DNA from: Maricaulis sp.
Lineage (GTDB): Bacteria; Pseudomonadota; Alphaproteobacteria; Caulobacterales; Maricaulaceae
NCBI GenBank assembly: GCA_002694345.1
Contig: NZLV01000206.1
Location: 1-16,237, forward strand
DNA: 16,237 nt
Direction: 5' to 3'
Every line of letters begins with the position of its first letter. Within the stretch, counting starts at the first letter, position 1. The notes beneath the pieces are model-generated. The model had not been told where the DNA came from. It saw only the letters and a program-made list of their open reading frames with translations, and searched no databases. A program made the position numbers and the translations under genes. Shown here in pieces: positions 1-7,318 of this stretch.

Positions 1-40
1 CTTGACGGCGCGGCAGCACGTGGCCACTTATCCGCCCTCC

Positions 41-1375
41 ATGAGCGAGCAAGACAGCAATCCTGCCGCCTCCGGTGCCGATACCCCGCCCACGCGGGAT
101 CCGGACCAGGAGTCAGGCCTCGACATCCTGACATTCGGCTGCCGGCTGAATGCCTGGGAGAGCGAGGTCATGCGCAAGCATGCGCGCGAACAGGGGCTGA
201 CCAACGCGATCCTGGTGAATACCTGCGCCGTCACCAATGAGGCCGTGCGCCAGGCGCGCCAGCACATCCGCCGCGCCCGCCGGGACAATCCGGACGCCCA
301 GATCATCGTCACCGGCTGCGCCGCGCAGGTCGATCCGGACATGTTCGGCAAAATGCCCGAAGTGAACCGGGTGATCGGCAATGACGACAAGCTGAAGGCG
401 GAGACCTTCAAACCGGCCGACCTGCTGGGCGGGACGGAGAAGGTGCGCGTCAACGACATCATGAGCGTGCGCGAGACCGCCGGCCATCTGGTCGAGGGCA
501 TGGAGGGCCGCGCCCGCGCCTATGTCCAGGTCCAGAATGGCTGCGACCATCGCTGCACCTTCTGCATCATCCCCTTCGGTCGCGGCAATTCGCGCTCGGT
601 GGCCGCCGGCGAAGTCGTCGACCAGATCAAGACACTGGTGGATGCCGGTCATTCCGAGGTGGTGCTGACCGGGGTCGACCTGACTTCGTGGGGCGAGGAT
701 CTGCCCGGCACGCCGAAACTGGGCCGTCTGGTCCAGGCGATCCTGAAACATGTGCCCGACCTGCCACGCCTGCGCCTGTCCTCGATCGATGCGATCGAGA
801 TTGATGATGCCCTGTTCGAGGCCGTCACAGGGGAGGCGCGCGTCGCGCCCTATCTCCACCTCTCCCTGCAGGCCGGGGATGACATGATCCTCAAGCGGAT
901 GAAGCGCCGCCATCTGCGCGATGACGCGATCGCGCTGTGTGACCGCCTCAAGTCGGCGCGGCCGGAGATCGCCTTCGGGGCCGACATGATCGCCGGCTTC
1001 CCGACCGAGACCGAAGCCATGTTCGAGAATTCGGTGAAGCTGGTGGAGGAATGCCAGCTGGCGTATCTCCACGTCTTCCCCTTCTCGCCGCGCCCCGGCA
1101 CGCCGGCAGCCCGCATGCCCCAGGTCGAGCGGGCTGTGGTGAAGGATCGGGCCAACCGCCTTCGCGGCGCTACGGATGCCGCCCTGGCGCGTCATCTCGA
1201 CAGCATGATCGGGCTGGAACGCGCGGCCCTGATCGAGAAGCCGGGCTTTGCCCGCGCCGCGAATTTCGCCAGCATCCGCATTCCCGAAGCCGAGGTCCCG
1301 CGCCCCGGCGCCCTTGTGGATATCGAGATCACGGGGCATGACGGGAAAGAACTTCAAGGGGTTATTGCCGGATGA
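41..1375 (+). CDS. mtaB: tRNA N6-threonylcarbamoyladenosine(37)-C2 methylthiotransferase MtaB
   Basis: Radical SAM methylthiotransferase that adds the 2-methylthio group to t6A37 in ANN-decoding tRNAs, giving ms2t6A. From the ATG at 41 (444 aa), the N-terminal MTTase domain supplies the auxiliary cluster cysteines at about C34 (FGCRLN), C62 (NTCAVTN) and C93 (TGCAAQ). The radical SAM triad CDHRCTFC follows at C168/C172/C175, and a TRAM-like tail ends the protein. The AVTNEA signature separates MtaB from MiaB and RimO. The same frame is open to a TTG at 2 and may extend beyond the window. I prefer ATG 41 because homology begins only around residue 28 and family length is about 420-440 aa, but neither start has a clear ribosome-binding site. 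The stop overlaps the ftsY start by four bases (ATGA), so the two are probably translationally coupled. Confidence 0.93.
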   Translation: MSEQDSNPAASGADTPPTRDPDQESGLDILTFGCRLNAWESEVMRKHAREQGLTNAILVNTCAVTNEAVRQARQHIRRARRDNPDAQIIVTGCAAQVDPDMFGKMPEVNRVIGNDDKLKAETFKPADLLGGTEKVRVNDIMSVRETAGHLVEGMEGRARAYVQVQNGCDHRCTFCIIPFGRGNSRSVAAGEVVDQIKTLVDAGHSEVVLTGVDLTSWGEDLPGTPKLGRLVQAILKHVPDLPRLRLSSIDAIEIDDALFEAVTGEARVAPYLHLSLQAGDDMILKRMKRRHLRDDAIALCDRLKSARPEIAFGADMIAGFPTETEAMFENSVKLVEECQLAYLHVFPFSPRPGTPAARMPQVERAVVKDRANRLRGATDAALARHLDSMIGLERAALIEKPGFARAANFASIRIPEAEVPRPGALVDIEITGHDGKELQGVIAG

Positions 1376-2301
1376 GCGAGAAAAAACCGGGCTTCTTCTC
1401 CCGACTGGCTCAGGGATTGGCGCGCTCGTCCAACAAGCTGGGCGAGAGCGTCACGGCGATCTTCACCAAGCGCAAGCTGGATTCAGCCGCGCTGGAGGAA
1501 CTGGAAGACGCCCTGATCGCCGCCGATCTGGGCGCCCACACGGCCATGCGGGTCACCGACCGGCTCGCCAAGGACCGCTTCGACAAGGAAGTCACCGACG
1601 AAGAGGTCCGCGAAGCCCTGGCGGACGTGGTGGCTGAAAGCCTGACACCGTTGGAAAAGCCGCTGGAAATGAGTGGTGAGCGCCCGCAGGTCGTGGTCTT
1701 CGTCGGCGTCAACGGATCCGGCAAGACGACCACGCTGGGCAAGATTGCCGTGAAACTGAAGCGCGAGGGCCGGAATCCGATCCTGGCAGCCGGGGACACT
1801 TTCCGCGCGGCAGCCATCGAGCAGGTCTCGGTCTGGGGTGAGCGCGCCGGTGCGCCGGTCGTGAAACGCGAGATCGGTGCAGACGCGGCCGGGCTGGCCT
1901 TCGATGCCATCGAACAGGCCCAGCGCGACGGCCATGACATGGTGCTGATCGACACGGCCGGCCGCCTGCAGAACAAGGCCGAGCTGATGGACGAGCTGCG
2001 CAAGGTCATCCGCGTCATCAAGAAAAAGATGCCCGAAGCCCCGCACCATGTGATCCTCGTCCTGGACGGGACGGTCGGATCGAACGCGGTCTCCCAGGCG
2101 GAAGCCTTCCTGGAAGCTTCAGACGTGACTGGCGTGGTCATGACCAAGCTGGACGGAACCGCCAAGGGTGGCGCCCTGGTGCAGGTCGCCGAGAAATTCC
2201 AGCTGCCCATCCACTATATCGGGATCGGCGAAGGCGAGGCGGACCTGCAACCCTTCTCCGCCCGCGACTTCTCCCGCGCTCTGGCCGGACTGGACAGCTA
2301 G
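1372..2301 (+). CDS. ftsY: Signal recognition particle receptor FtsY
   Basis: SRP receptor GTPase that docks ribosome-SRP complexes at the inner membrane for co-translational insertion by SecYEG. In 309 aa it shows a short basic, amphipathic start (KKPGFFSRLAQGLARS) instead of the long acidic A domain of E. coli, then the N helical bundle (about 25-95) and the G domain. GTPase motifs are GVNGSGKT (112-119), the SRP-family insertion DTFRAAA (142-148), DTAGR (194-198), TKLDGTAKGG (258-267) and the closing GIGE (284-287). All key residues are present. The short form is usual in alphaproteobacteria. It overlaps mtaB by four bases, and the next gene starts three bases after its stop, so it sits inside an operon. 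Confidence 0.97.
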   Translation: MSEKKPGFFSRLAQGLARSSNKLGESVTAIFTKRKLDSAALEELEDALIAADLGAHTAMRVTDRLAKDRFDKEVTDEEVREALADVVAESLTPLEKPLEMSGERPQVVVFVGVNGSGKTTTLGKIAVKLKREGRNPILAAGDTFRAAAIEQVSVWGERAGAPVVKREIGADAAGLAFDAIEQAQRDGHDMVLIDTAGRLQNKAELMDELRKVIRVIKKKMPEAPHHVILVLDGTVGSNAVSQAEAFLEASDVTGVVMTKLDGTAKGGALVQVAEKFQLPIHYIGIGEGEADLQPFSARDFSRALAGLDS

Positions 2302-2304
2302 CGC

Positions 2305-3153
2305 ATGGAGGCGGTCCCGCCCTGGGCCGTCCTGGCCATGCTGGGCTCGGCGCTCACCCATTCCGGCATGACCCTGCTGACCAAGAAGGCCAAGGACAAG
2401 CTGGTCTTCCGCGGCCTGACGCTGGCCTTTGTCGGCCTGGCCTTCCTGCCCTGGCTGCTGACCCAACCCCTGCCGAGCTGGGAGGTCTGGCGCTTCCTGA
2501 TCGCCGGGGCCGTGGTGATCTGGGCCTTCAACATGTTGCTCATCGCGGCCTTCACCGAGGGCGAGATGAATCTGGCCTATCCGGTCATGCGGGGCAGCGC
2601 GCCGGCCCTGGCAGCGATCGTCGCCTTTGTTTTTCTGGGCGAGACGGTTTCCCCGGGGCAGATGCTCGGCCTGGCCATTGCGACAGCGGCGCTGATCGGA
2701 TTTGCCTGGCCCGAGAAAGACGGCAAGCCAAAACTGAAACTCATCATTCTGGCTCTGTCCGCCGCCTGCATGACGGCGGCCTACAGCGTGATCGATGCCG
2801 CCGGCGTTCGCGAAAGCGGCCGGGTCCTGGTTTATCTGGGCTGGTTTTTCGTGCTGTCGGTCGTGACCATCCTGCCCACCGCCATGATCCGGCGCGGCAA
2901 GGGCTTCTGGGCCGCCGCGCGGCAGGAAGCCCGGCCGGCCCTGTTCTCGACCGCGTTCAACACCTCCACCTATGGCCTGGTCCTGCTGGCCTATGCGCAC
3001 GCCCCGGTCGCGCCGATGGCGGCCCTTCGCGAAACCTCCATCGTGTTCGGTGCCATTCTGGCGGCCTTGGTGCTGAAAGAGAGCTTCGGTCTGCGGCGCA
3101 TCGCCCTTGCAATCTGCCTCGCGGGCGGGCTCGTATTACTGCAAGTGATGTAG
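2305..3153 (+). CDS. EamA/DMT-superfamily permease
   Basis: Predicted inner-membrane transporter of the drug/metabolite transporter superfamily. Substrate unknown: members move metabolites, amino acids, nucleotides or toxic compounds. The 282 aa form about ten hydrophobic segments in two repeats. Each half ends in the family pattern, in the first YPVMRGSAPALAAIVAFVFLGE and in the second LRETSIVFGAILAALVLKE, with a charged loop between them (about 133-140). It starts three bases after the ftsY stop. No strong ribosome-binding site is visible, and an in-frame ATG at 2338 is a possible alternative start that would remove eleven residues. Position suggests co-transcription with ftsY and ispZ, but no functional link to protein targeting is evident. 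Confidence 0.82.
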   Translation: MEAVPPWAVLAMLGSALTHSGMTLLTKKAKDKLVFRGLTLAFVGLAFLPWLLTQPLPSWEVWRFLIAGAVVIWAFNMLLIAAFTEGEMNLAYPVMRGSAPALAAIVAFVFLGETVSPGQMLGLAIATAALIGFAWPEKDGKPKLKLIILALSAACMTAAYSVIDAAGVRESGRVLVYLGWFFVLSVVTILPTAMIRRGKGFWAAARQEARPALFSTAFNTSTYGLVLLAYAHAPVAPMAALRETSIVFGAILAALVLKESFGLRRIALAICLAGGLVLLQVM

Positions 3154-3158
3154 GCGCT

Positions 3159-3164
3159 GAGGAG
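3159..3164 (+). promoter_or_regulatory. Ribosome-binding site fixing the ispZ TTG start
   Basis: GAGGAG lies seven bases before the TTG at 3172. No ATG or GTG is better placed, and the conserved protein begins there, so the non-ATG start is well supported. Confidence 0.75.
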
Positions 3165-3171
3165 ACGCGAT

Positions 3172-3819
3172 TTGGCCCAGACCCAGAAAACCAGCGAGCA
3201 GTCCTCGCGTCTGCTCATTGATGCCGGGCCGATCGGCGTCTGGATCATCGTCTACAATGTGATGCGGCGCATTGCCGAGGATGATGCGATCTATTGGGGG
3301 ACCGGCGCCTACATGGTCGCGGCCGTCATCGCCCTCGTCCTGTCGATCCGCCAGGAAAACCGGATCCCGCCCATGCTGGTCTTCACGACCGTGATCGTGC
3401 TGGGCTTCGGGGGGATCGGCATCCTCCTGCAGGACCCGATCTTCATTTATATCAAGCCGACCATCATCAATCTCTTCCTGTCCTACATGATCCTGGTGGG
3501 ACTGGCTCTGGGGACCAATGTCTGGAAGGTCTTCTTCAGCCATATCTTCGAGCTGACCGATCGCGCCTGGACGCTTTTGGCGATCCGCTGGGCGATCTGG
3601 TTCCAGGTCCTGGCCGGCCTGAATGAGGTGATGTGGCGTCACATCACGGACAGCGTGGTTCCCGAAAGCGCGCGCTGGTTTGCGGGGCTGGAATTGTCGG
3701 AAGCCTTCTGGTCGAACGCCAAGCTGGGCGTGATGGTGCTGAGCATTCTCTTTGCCGCTTCGCAAATGCCGCTCATCCTGAAAAACCAGCCCAAAAAGGA
3801 TGAGGCGGACACGGCCTGA
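3172..3819 (+). CDS. ispZ: Inner membrane-spanning septation protein A (YciB/IspZ family)
   Basis: Small polytopic inner-membrane protein of the IspZ/YciB family, linked in other bacteria to cell division and envelope integrity; its biochemical role is unclear. The 215 aa show about five to six membrane segments, with family motifs DPIFIYIKPTIINLFL near 88-103 and the LNEVMWR region near 150-156 after FQVLAG. The start is TTG at 3172 with a strong GAGGAG seven bases upstream. The C-terminus is short, polar and lysine-rich (KNQPKKDEAD). ftsY followed by ispZ is a common alphaproteobacterial order; here a DMT permease gene lies between them. There are 18 bases between the permease stop and this start. 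Confidence 0.88.
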   Translation: MAQTQKTSEQSSRLLIDAGPIGVWIIVYNVMRRIAEDDAIYWGTGAYMVAAVIALVLSIRQENRIPPMLVFTTVIVLGFGGIGILLQDPIFIYIKPTIINLFLSYMILVGLALGTNVWKVFFSHIFELTDRAWTLLAIRWAIWFQVLAGLNEVMWRHITDSVVPESARWFAGLELSEAFWSNAKLGVMVLSILFAASQMPLILKNQPKKDEADTA

Positions 3820-3836
3820 GCGTGAAATTCCGTGCT

Positions 3837-3864
3837 CGGACAAATGTCATTTTCGCGTTATAAA
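3837..3864 (+). promoter_or_regulatory. Candidate sigma-70-type promoter for the MarR-family gene
   Basis: CGGACA (3837-3842, 4 of 6 match to TTGACA), a 16-base spacer, then TATAAA (3859-3864, 5 of 6 match to TATAAT) in an AT-rich island of an otherwise GC-rich window. Transcription would start near 3871, about 33 bases before the gene start. Seen by eye only. Confidence 0.45.
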
Positions 3865-3903
3865 TCCGCACTAGGATGAAGCTGTGATCAGCCGGAGCTA
3901 GCC

Positions 3904-4518
3904 ATGTCTCAGGATCAGACAAAAGCTGAAATCTTCGAGCTGACGGATTCCCCCGGACACCTCCTGCACCGGGCCCAGCAGTTTGCTGCCGAGCGCTTCA
4001 CCAAGGCCATGTCGAGCGCCAAGCTGACCCAGCGCCAGTTTGCCGTCCTGCACGCCACCGGCGCCCGCGAAGGCCTGACCCAGACCGAACTGGTCAAAGC
4101 CACGGGTATCGACCGCTCCACCCTGGCCGAACTGGTCGCGCGCATGGTGCGCAACGGTCTGCTGGAACGCGAAAAACTGCCCGATGATGCCCGCGCCAAT
4201 GCGGTTCGCCTGACGGCGGATGGCCGCGCCCTTCTGGACGCAGCCACGCAAGGCGCGCGCGAGGCCGACAAGCTGATCCTGTCTGCCCTGCCGAAAAACA
4301 AGCGGGCCAGCTTCCTGGAAACCCTGCGCCGCATCGCGGACACGCTGGAAAAAGGCGAGGAAGCCGCCAAGCAGGCCAAACTGAAGGCCAAGGAAAAGAA
4401 GAAAAAGGCCAAGAAGAAGGCCAAGGAAAAAGCCAAGGCCAAGGCCAAGAAGGCCGAAAAGAAAGCCAAGAAAGCGGCCAAGGCTCAGCGCGAAGGCTCC
4501 GCCCAGGCCGCCGAATAG
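3904..4518 (+). CDS. MarR-family winged-helix regulator with lysine/alanine-rich C-terminal tail
   Basis: Predicted DNA-binding regulator; ligand and targets unknown. In 204 aa, residues 10-150 match the MarR fold: a dimerisation helix, LTQRQFAVLHAT (41-52), LTQTELVKATGIDRSTLAELVARM (58-81) with the recognition helix, and a wing with LLEREKLPDDARANAVRLTADG (86-107). The last third is unusual: residues 156-193 hold 22 lysines, mostly with alanine, resembling histone H1 or HupB/AlgP-type tails and probably giving strong nonspecific nucleic-acid affinity. ATG 3904 has GGAG six bases upstream. Its stop lies only three bases from the convergent ccmG stop. The fold assignment is secure and the function of the tail is inferred. 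Confidence 0.85.
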   Translation: MSQDQTKAEIFELTDSPGHLLHRAQQFAAERFTKAMSSAKLTQRQFAVLHATGAREGLTQTELVKATGIDRSTLAELVARMVRNGLLEREKLPDDARANAVRLTADGRALLDAATQGAREADKLILSALPKNKRASFLETLRRIADTLEKGEEAAKQAKLKAKEKKKKAKKKAKEKAKAKAKKAEKKAKKAAKAQREGSAQAAE

Positions 4519-4521
4519 GCG

Positions 4522-5034
4522 TCAGTGCCGCTGCGCGTCGCGCTCCAGGGCCGGATAAATCCGGTTTCTCAGCACATCCGCCGTGATCGGCCCGGGCCAA
4601 CGGGCGAGAATCTCGCCCTCGGATGACACGACGAGGGTTTCCGGCGCCCCGGAAATGGCCAGGGCGAGCGCCGAAGCCCCGTCGACATCCTGCATCACAC
4701 CGGCATAGGGATTGCCCAGCTCGTCGAGGAAGGCATTCGCCGCCTCGGGCGTATCGCGCCAATTGATTCCGTAGATCGCCACGCCTTCGGCGCGAAGGGC
4801 CATGAGAACCGGATGCTCGATCCGGCAAGGCGCACACCAGGAACCCCAGACATTGAGGAGATAGGTCCCTTCAATCCCGGCCGGATCAAAGCCTGCACGC
4901 CCCTCCAGTGGCGCCAGTGTCAGCGCTGGCAGAGGCTCGCGCGGGGTCATTTCGCTTTGATAGACGCGCCAGGCCAGGACACCGGCGAGCACTGCCAGCG
5001 CGATCAGGGCCGCCAGACGCAGCGCCCGCATCAT
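4522..5034 (-). CDS. ccmG: Thiol:disulfide interchange protein CcmG/DsbE (cytochrome c maturation)
   Basis: Membrane-anchored periplasmic thioredoxin that keeps the apocytochrome c CXXCH (or its partner CcmH) reduced for heme attachment. The 170 aa begin with an uncleaved signal anchor (about 4-22), then a thioredoxin fold with LNVWGSWCAPC, active cysteines C67 and C70, the family GINWRD element (89-94) replacing the usual GVNYKD, and the cis-proline loop GAPETLVV (129-136). Two adjacent ATG codons give an MM start. A GGAG about ten bases upstream lies inside ccmD, whose TGA overlaps this ATG (ATGA). It is the last gene of the ccmABCDG block. Confidence 0.93.
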   Translation of the reverse strand: MMRALRLAALIALAVLAGVLAWRVYQSEMTPREPLPALTLAPLEGRAGFDPAGIEGTYLLNVWGSWCAPCRIEHPVLMALRAEGVAIYGINWRDTPEAANAFLDELGNPYAGVMQDVDGASALALAISGAPETLVVSSEGEILARWPGPITADVLRNRIYPALERDAQRH

Positions 5035-5186
5035 GCTTCGTCGCTCTCCAGACGGCGCAGGCGTTCAGCGGCCGCGCGGCGCTCGGCCAGGGCCATCACC
5101 ACCAGTCCGGACAAGGCCAGAACCGACAGGCCCCAGGCGGGCCAGATGAAGGCGGCATAGCCGCCCATATCCATGAATTCACTCAT
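5031..5186 (-). CDS. ccmD: Heme exporter protein CcmD
   Basis: Small single-pass membrane protein that stabilises the CcmABC-CcmE complex and aids release of holo-CcmE. It encodes 51 aa. Translation shows MGGYAAFIWPAWGLS (7-21), the hallmark of CcmD, continuing as a hydrophobic helix to about residue 34, then a charged arginine/glutamate-rich cytoplasmic tail (ERRAAAERLRRLES). It is shorter than many ORF cut-offs. Its ATG overlaps the ccmC TGA, and its TGA overlaps the ccmG ATG, each in an ATGA. That double coupling and the conserved gene order make the call firm. Confidence 0.93.
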   Translation of the reverse strand: MSEFMDMGGYAAFIWPAWGLSVLALSGLVVMALAERRAAAERLRRLESDEA

Positions 5187-5941
5187 GCCAGCTCTCCCGG
5201 TTCGCCCTGGGCCTGCCGGGCGTCGCGCAGTTTGCGGCGCTCGATCTGGCGGGCTTTCTGGATCAGGGTGCGCGAGCGCAGACGGTAGAAGACCAGCCAG
5301 GCGGCCAGCGTGGTGTAGGCCAGCGCCATCACACCCAGGGGCCAGAGCTGGCTGGAATGGATGGTGGGTCCGTCAAACCGGATCACCGAGGCGGGCTGGT
5401 GCAGGGATGACCACCAGTCGACCGAGAATTTCACGATCACCAGATTGACGATGCCGGCCATAGCCAGGACCGCAGCCGCCCGGGCCGCCTGCTGGGCATC
5501 CTCCAGCGCACTGCGCAGCGCCATATAGCCCAGATAGACCAGGAGCAGGACCAGGACCGACGTCATCCGGGCATCCCATTCCCACCAGGTCCCCCACATC
5601 GGCTTGCCCCAGAGCGAGCCGGTCATCAGGGCCAACACCGTGAAGACCGCACCAATCGGGGCGATCACTTCCGCGGCCGCATCGGCGAGAGAATGACGCC
5701 AGACGAAATAGACGAAACTCGCCCCGGCCAGCGCGGCATAGAGCGCCATCGCCATATAGGCCGCCGGCACATGCACATACATGATCCGGATCGTCTCGCC
5801 CTGCTGGTAGTCCGGCGGCGAACCGAAGAAAGCCAGCCAGACGCCGATCGCCAGCAAGACAATGGTCACAACGCCCAGAACCGGGATCACCCGGCGGGCC
5901 AGACCGTCAAACCGCTGCGGATTGGAGAAATAGGACAACAT
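5183..5941 (-). CDS. ccmC: Heme exporter/heme-handling protein CcmC
   Basis: Polytopic inner-membrane protein of the heme-handling family that presents heme to the chaperone CcmE. The 252 aa show six membrane segments, the tryptophan-rich periplasmic motif WGTWWEWDARMTS (116-128), and two axial-ligand histidine candidates: H57 in YVHVPAAYM and either H181 (LHQPAS) or H195 (TIHSSQLWP). Length matches the family (about 240-250 aa). ATG 5941 has no clear ribosome-binding site. A small possible ORF (5951-6007) ends nine bases upstream. A gap of 100 bases separates it from ccmB, whereas the other ccm junctions overlap, so it may have its own translation or transcription signal. Confidence 0.95.
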   Translation of the reverse strand: MLSYFSNPQRFDGLARRVIPVLGVVTIVLLAIGVWLAFFGSPPDYQQGETIRIMYVHVPAAYMAMALYAALAGASFVYFVWRHSLADAAAEVIAPIGAVFTVLALMTGSLWGKPMWGTWWEWDARMTSVLVLLLVYLGYMALRSALEDAQQAARAAAVLAMAGIVNLVIVKFSVDWWSSLHQPASVIRFDGPTIHSSQLWPLGVMALAYTTLAAWLVFYRLRSRTLIQKARQIERRKLRDARQAQGEPGELA

Positions 5942-5950
5942 GGGGGCTGA

Positions 5951-6007
5951 TTACTGCCTGACGCGCTGATGAGCAACTGCGACGGATATGCACGTCTCGG
6001 GGCACAT
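5951..6007 (-). CDS. Possible 18-residue leader ORF upstream of ccmC
   Basis: In the ccmB-ccmC gap an ATG at 6007 opens an 18-codon frame ending in TAA nine bases before the ccmC start. It has GGAG eight bases upstream of its ATG, whereas ccmC lacks an obvious site. The peptide carries two cysteines (MCPETC) and no membrane segment. It could couple translation into ccmC by reinitiation. Equally it could be chance, as frames this short are common and no homologue is known to me. Confidence 0.2.
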   Translation of the reverse strand: MCPETCISVAVAHQRVRQ

Positions 6008-6041
6008 CTGTTCCGCTCCGTGTCCCGCCTCTTACGGCCCG

Positions 6042-6710
6042 TCAGCCCAGGCGCGACCGGATCGCGCCGGCGATCCCGAACGGGGCCAGAGCGATGGTGC
6101 CCAGCGAAATGGCGGCTGTCAGGCCCAGATTGGCGAGGGCGCGTTCATCGCCTTCGAACCCTGCCCGTCCGGCACCGGCGGCAAAGATCAGGACCGGCAC
6201 CATGAGAGGAGTCGCGATCAGGGCGATCAGCAGCCCGCTCCGGCGCACCCCGGCCGCCAGCGCCCCGGCAAATCCGGCCAGCAGGACCAGGGCCGGAATG
6301 GCCGCCGCCAGCGAGGCGGCCAGCATCAGGCTCGACACCAAAGGCACGCCATACATCAGCCCACCCAGAAGGGCGATGACCGGCAGGGGCCAGAGTGTGG
6401 CCACGCCCTGACCCAGCGTCTTGGCCAGGCTGAGCAGGGGCAGGCCGATCGGCAAAAGCGCGTAGAGATCCAGCGTGCCATCGACGAAATCATCGCCGTA
6501 CAGGCGTTCCGCGGACTGCAGGACGGACAGGAGTGCCGCAAAGGCCATCAGGCCCGGCCCCGCCGAGGCCAGCAGGTCCGGGTCCGGCCCGATCGCCAGA
6601 GGCGCCAGGGTAATTGCTGCCAGGAAAAAGGCGGCCGGACCGGCCGGTCCGCCGCCGCCCGCCCAGGCCAGGCGGGCTTCCCGCCAGAAGATCGCGCCCA
6701 TACCGCCCAT
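6042..6710 (-). CDS. ccmB: Heme exporter protein CcmB (ABC permease)
   Basis: Membrane subunit of the CcmAB ABC transporter, which with CcmCD releases holo-CcmE for cytochrome c maturation. The 222 aa show six hydrophobic segments. Family landmarks are the N-terminal WREARLAW (9-16), the cytoplasmic coupling region ERLYGDDFVDGTLDLY (68-83), and the small-residue-rich helices typical of this permease. The ATG at 6710 shares one base with the ccmA stop (TGATG). An ATG at 6701 is an alternative start that would drop three residues. It is unusually rich in glycine, alanine and leucine even for this family. Confidence 0.93.
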   Translation of the reverse strand: MGGMGAIFWREARLAWAGGGGPAGPAAFFLAAITLAPLAIGPDPDLLASAGPGLMAFAALLSVLQSAERLYGDDFVDGTLDLYALLPIGLPLLSLAKTLGQGVATLWPLPVIALLGGLMYGVPLVSSLMLAASLAAAIPALVLLAGFAGALAAGVRRSGLLIALIATPLMVPVLIFAAGAGRAGFEGDERALANLGLTAAISLGTIALAPFGIAGAIRSRLG

Positions 6711-7318
6711 CAGGCCGCCGCCTTCAGGGCCAGATGACCGGCGTCGGGCCAGTCCAGGGTCTGGTGCGTCGCGGCCAGCACGATCCCGCCGCGAGACCGG
6801 TGCCAGGCCACGAGGTCGGCCAGACGCTCACGCCCGGCTCCGTCGAGGGGACCGGCGGGTTCGTCGAGCAGCCAGACAGGCCGGTTGGCCAGCGCCATGC
6901 GAACCAGTCCGGCCCGGCGCTGCTGACCACGGGACAATTGCCCCGCCGGACGATCGATCAATGGCTCGATATCCAGTTTCCGCATCAGGGGCAGGATGGT
7001 TTTGCGCGATGCGCCATGAATATCCGCCCAGAAGCGCAGCGCCATGCGCAGGCTCTCCCCGGGTTTGAGGCCATCGGAATGACCGAGCCAGGCGACAGCC
7101 TCCTCGACCGGTTCCTCACAGGATATCCGGCCTTCATCCGGACGTACCAGTCCGGCCAAAGTGCGCATCAGCGTCGTCTTGCCGGTCCCGTTGGCACCTG
7201 TCAGCAAAAGCGCCTCGCCCGGCTTCAGGGCAAAACCCAAACCGCCCACAAGGCGCAATCCGCCGCGCGACAGGGCGAGCCCCTCAACCGCCAGGGAAAC
7301 CGGTTGGAAAGGCGTCAT
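6710..7318 (-). CDS. ccmA: Heme exporter ATP-binding protein CcmA
   Basis: ATPase of the CcmAB transporter; ATP hydrolysis drives release of heme-loaded CcmE from CcmCD. The 202 aa (E. coli CcmA is 207) contain Walker A GANGTGKT (41-48), the ABC signature LSRGQQRR (128-135), Walker B VWLLDEP (148-154) and the switch histidine H185 (ATHQT). The frame is open upstream to 7492, but those residues do not resemble CcmA, so I place the start at ATG 7318, just before SLAVEGLALSRGG. No strong ribosome-binding site is visible there, and ATG 7348 is a less likely alternative. First gene of the minus-strand ccm block, divergent from acnA. Confidence 0.93.
   Translation of the reverse strand: MTPFQPVSLAVEGLALSRGGLRLVGGLGFALKPGEALLLTGANGTGKTTLMRTLAGLVRPDEGRISCEEPVEEAVAWLGHSDGLKPGESLRMALRFWADIHGASRKTILPLMRKLDIEPLIDRPAGQLSRGQQRRAGLVRMALANRPVWLLDEPAGPLDGAGRERLADLVAWHRSRGGIVLAATHQTLDWPDAGHLALKAAA

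Noticed and set aside
2..40. TTG at 2 as the mtaB start
   Set aside because: It lies at the window edge and cannot be judged. The added 13 residues are not family-like, so ATG 41 is preferred, though an upstream start outside the window remains possible.
113..1357. A 414-codon minus-strand frame across mtaB
   Set aside because: It lies fully inside a well-supported gene, has low-complexity composition and shows no motif. It is a codon-bias shadow.
2119..3000. A 293-codon minus-strand frame over ftsY and the permease
   Set aside because: It spans two real genes on the other strand and has a shadow-type composition, with no supporting start signal.
4369..4482. Tandem DNA repeat or CRISPR-like array in the AAG/GCC-rich segment
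   Set aside because: The periodicity is only the codon pattern of a Lys/Ala-rich protein tail. Unit lengths are irregular and there are no spacers.
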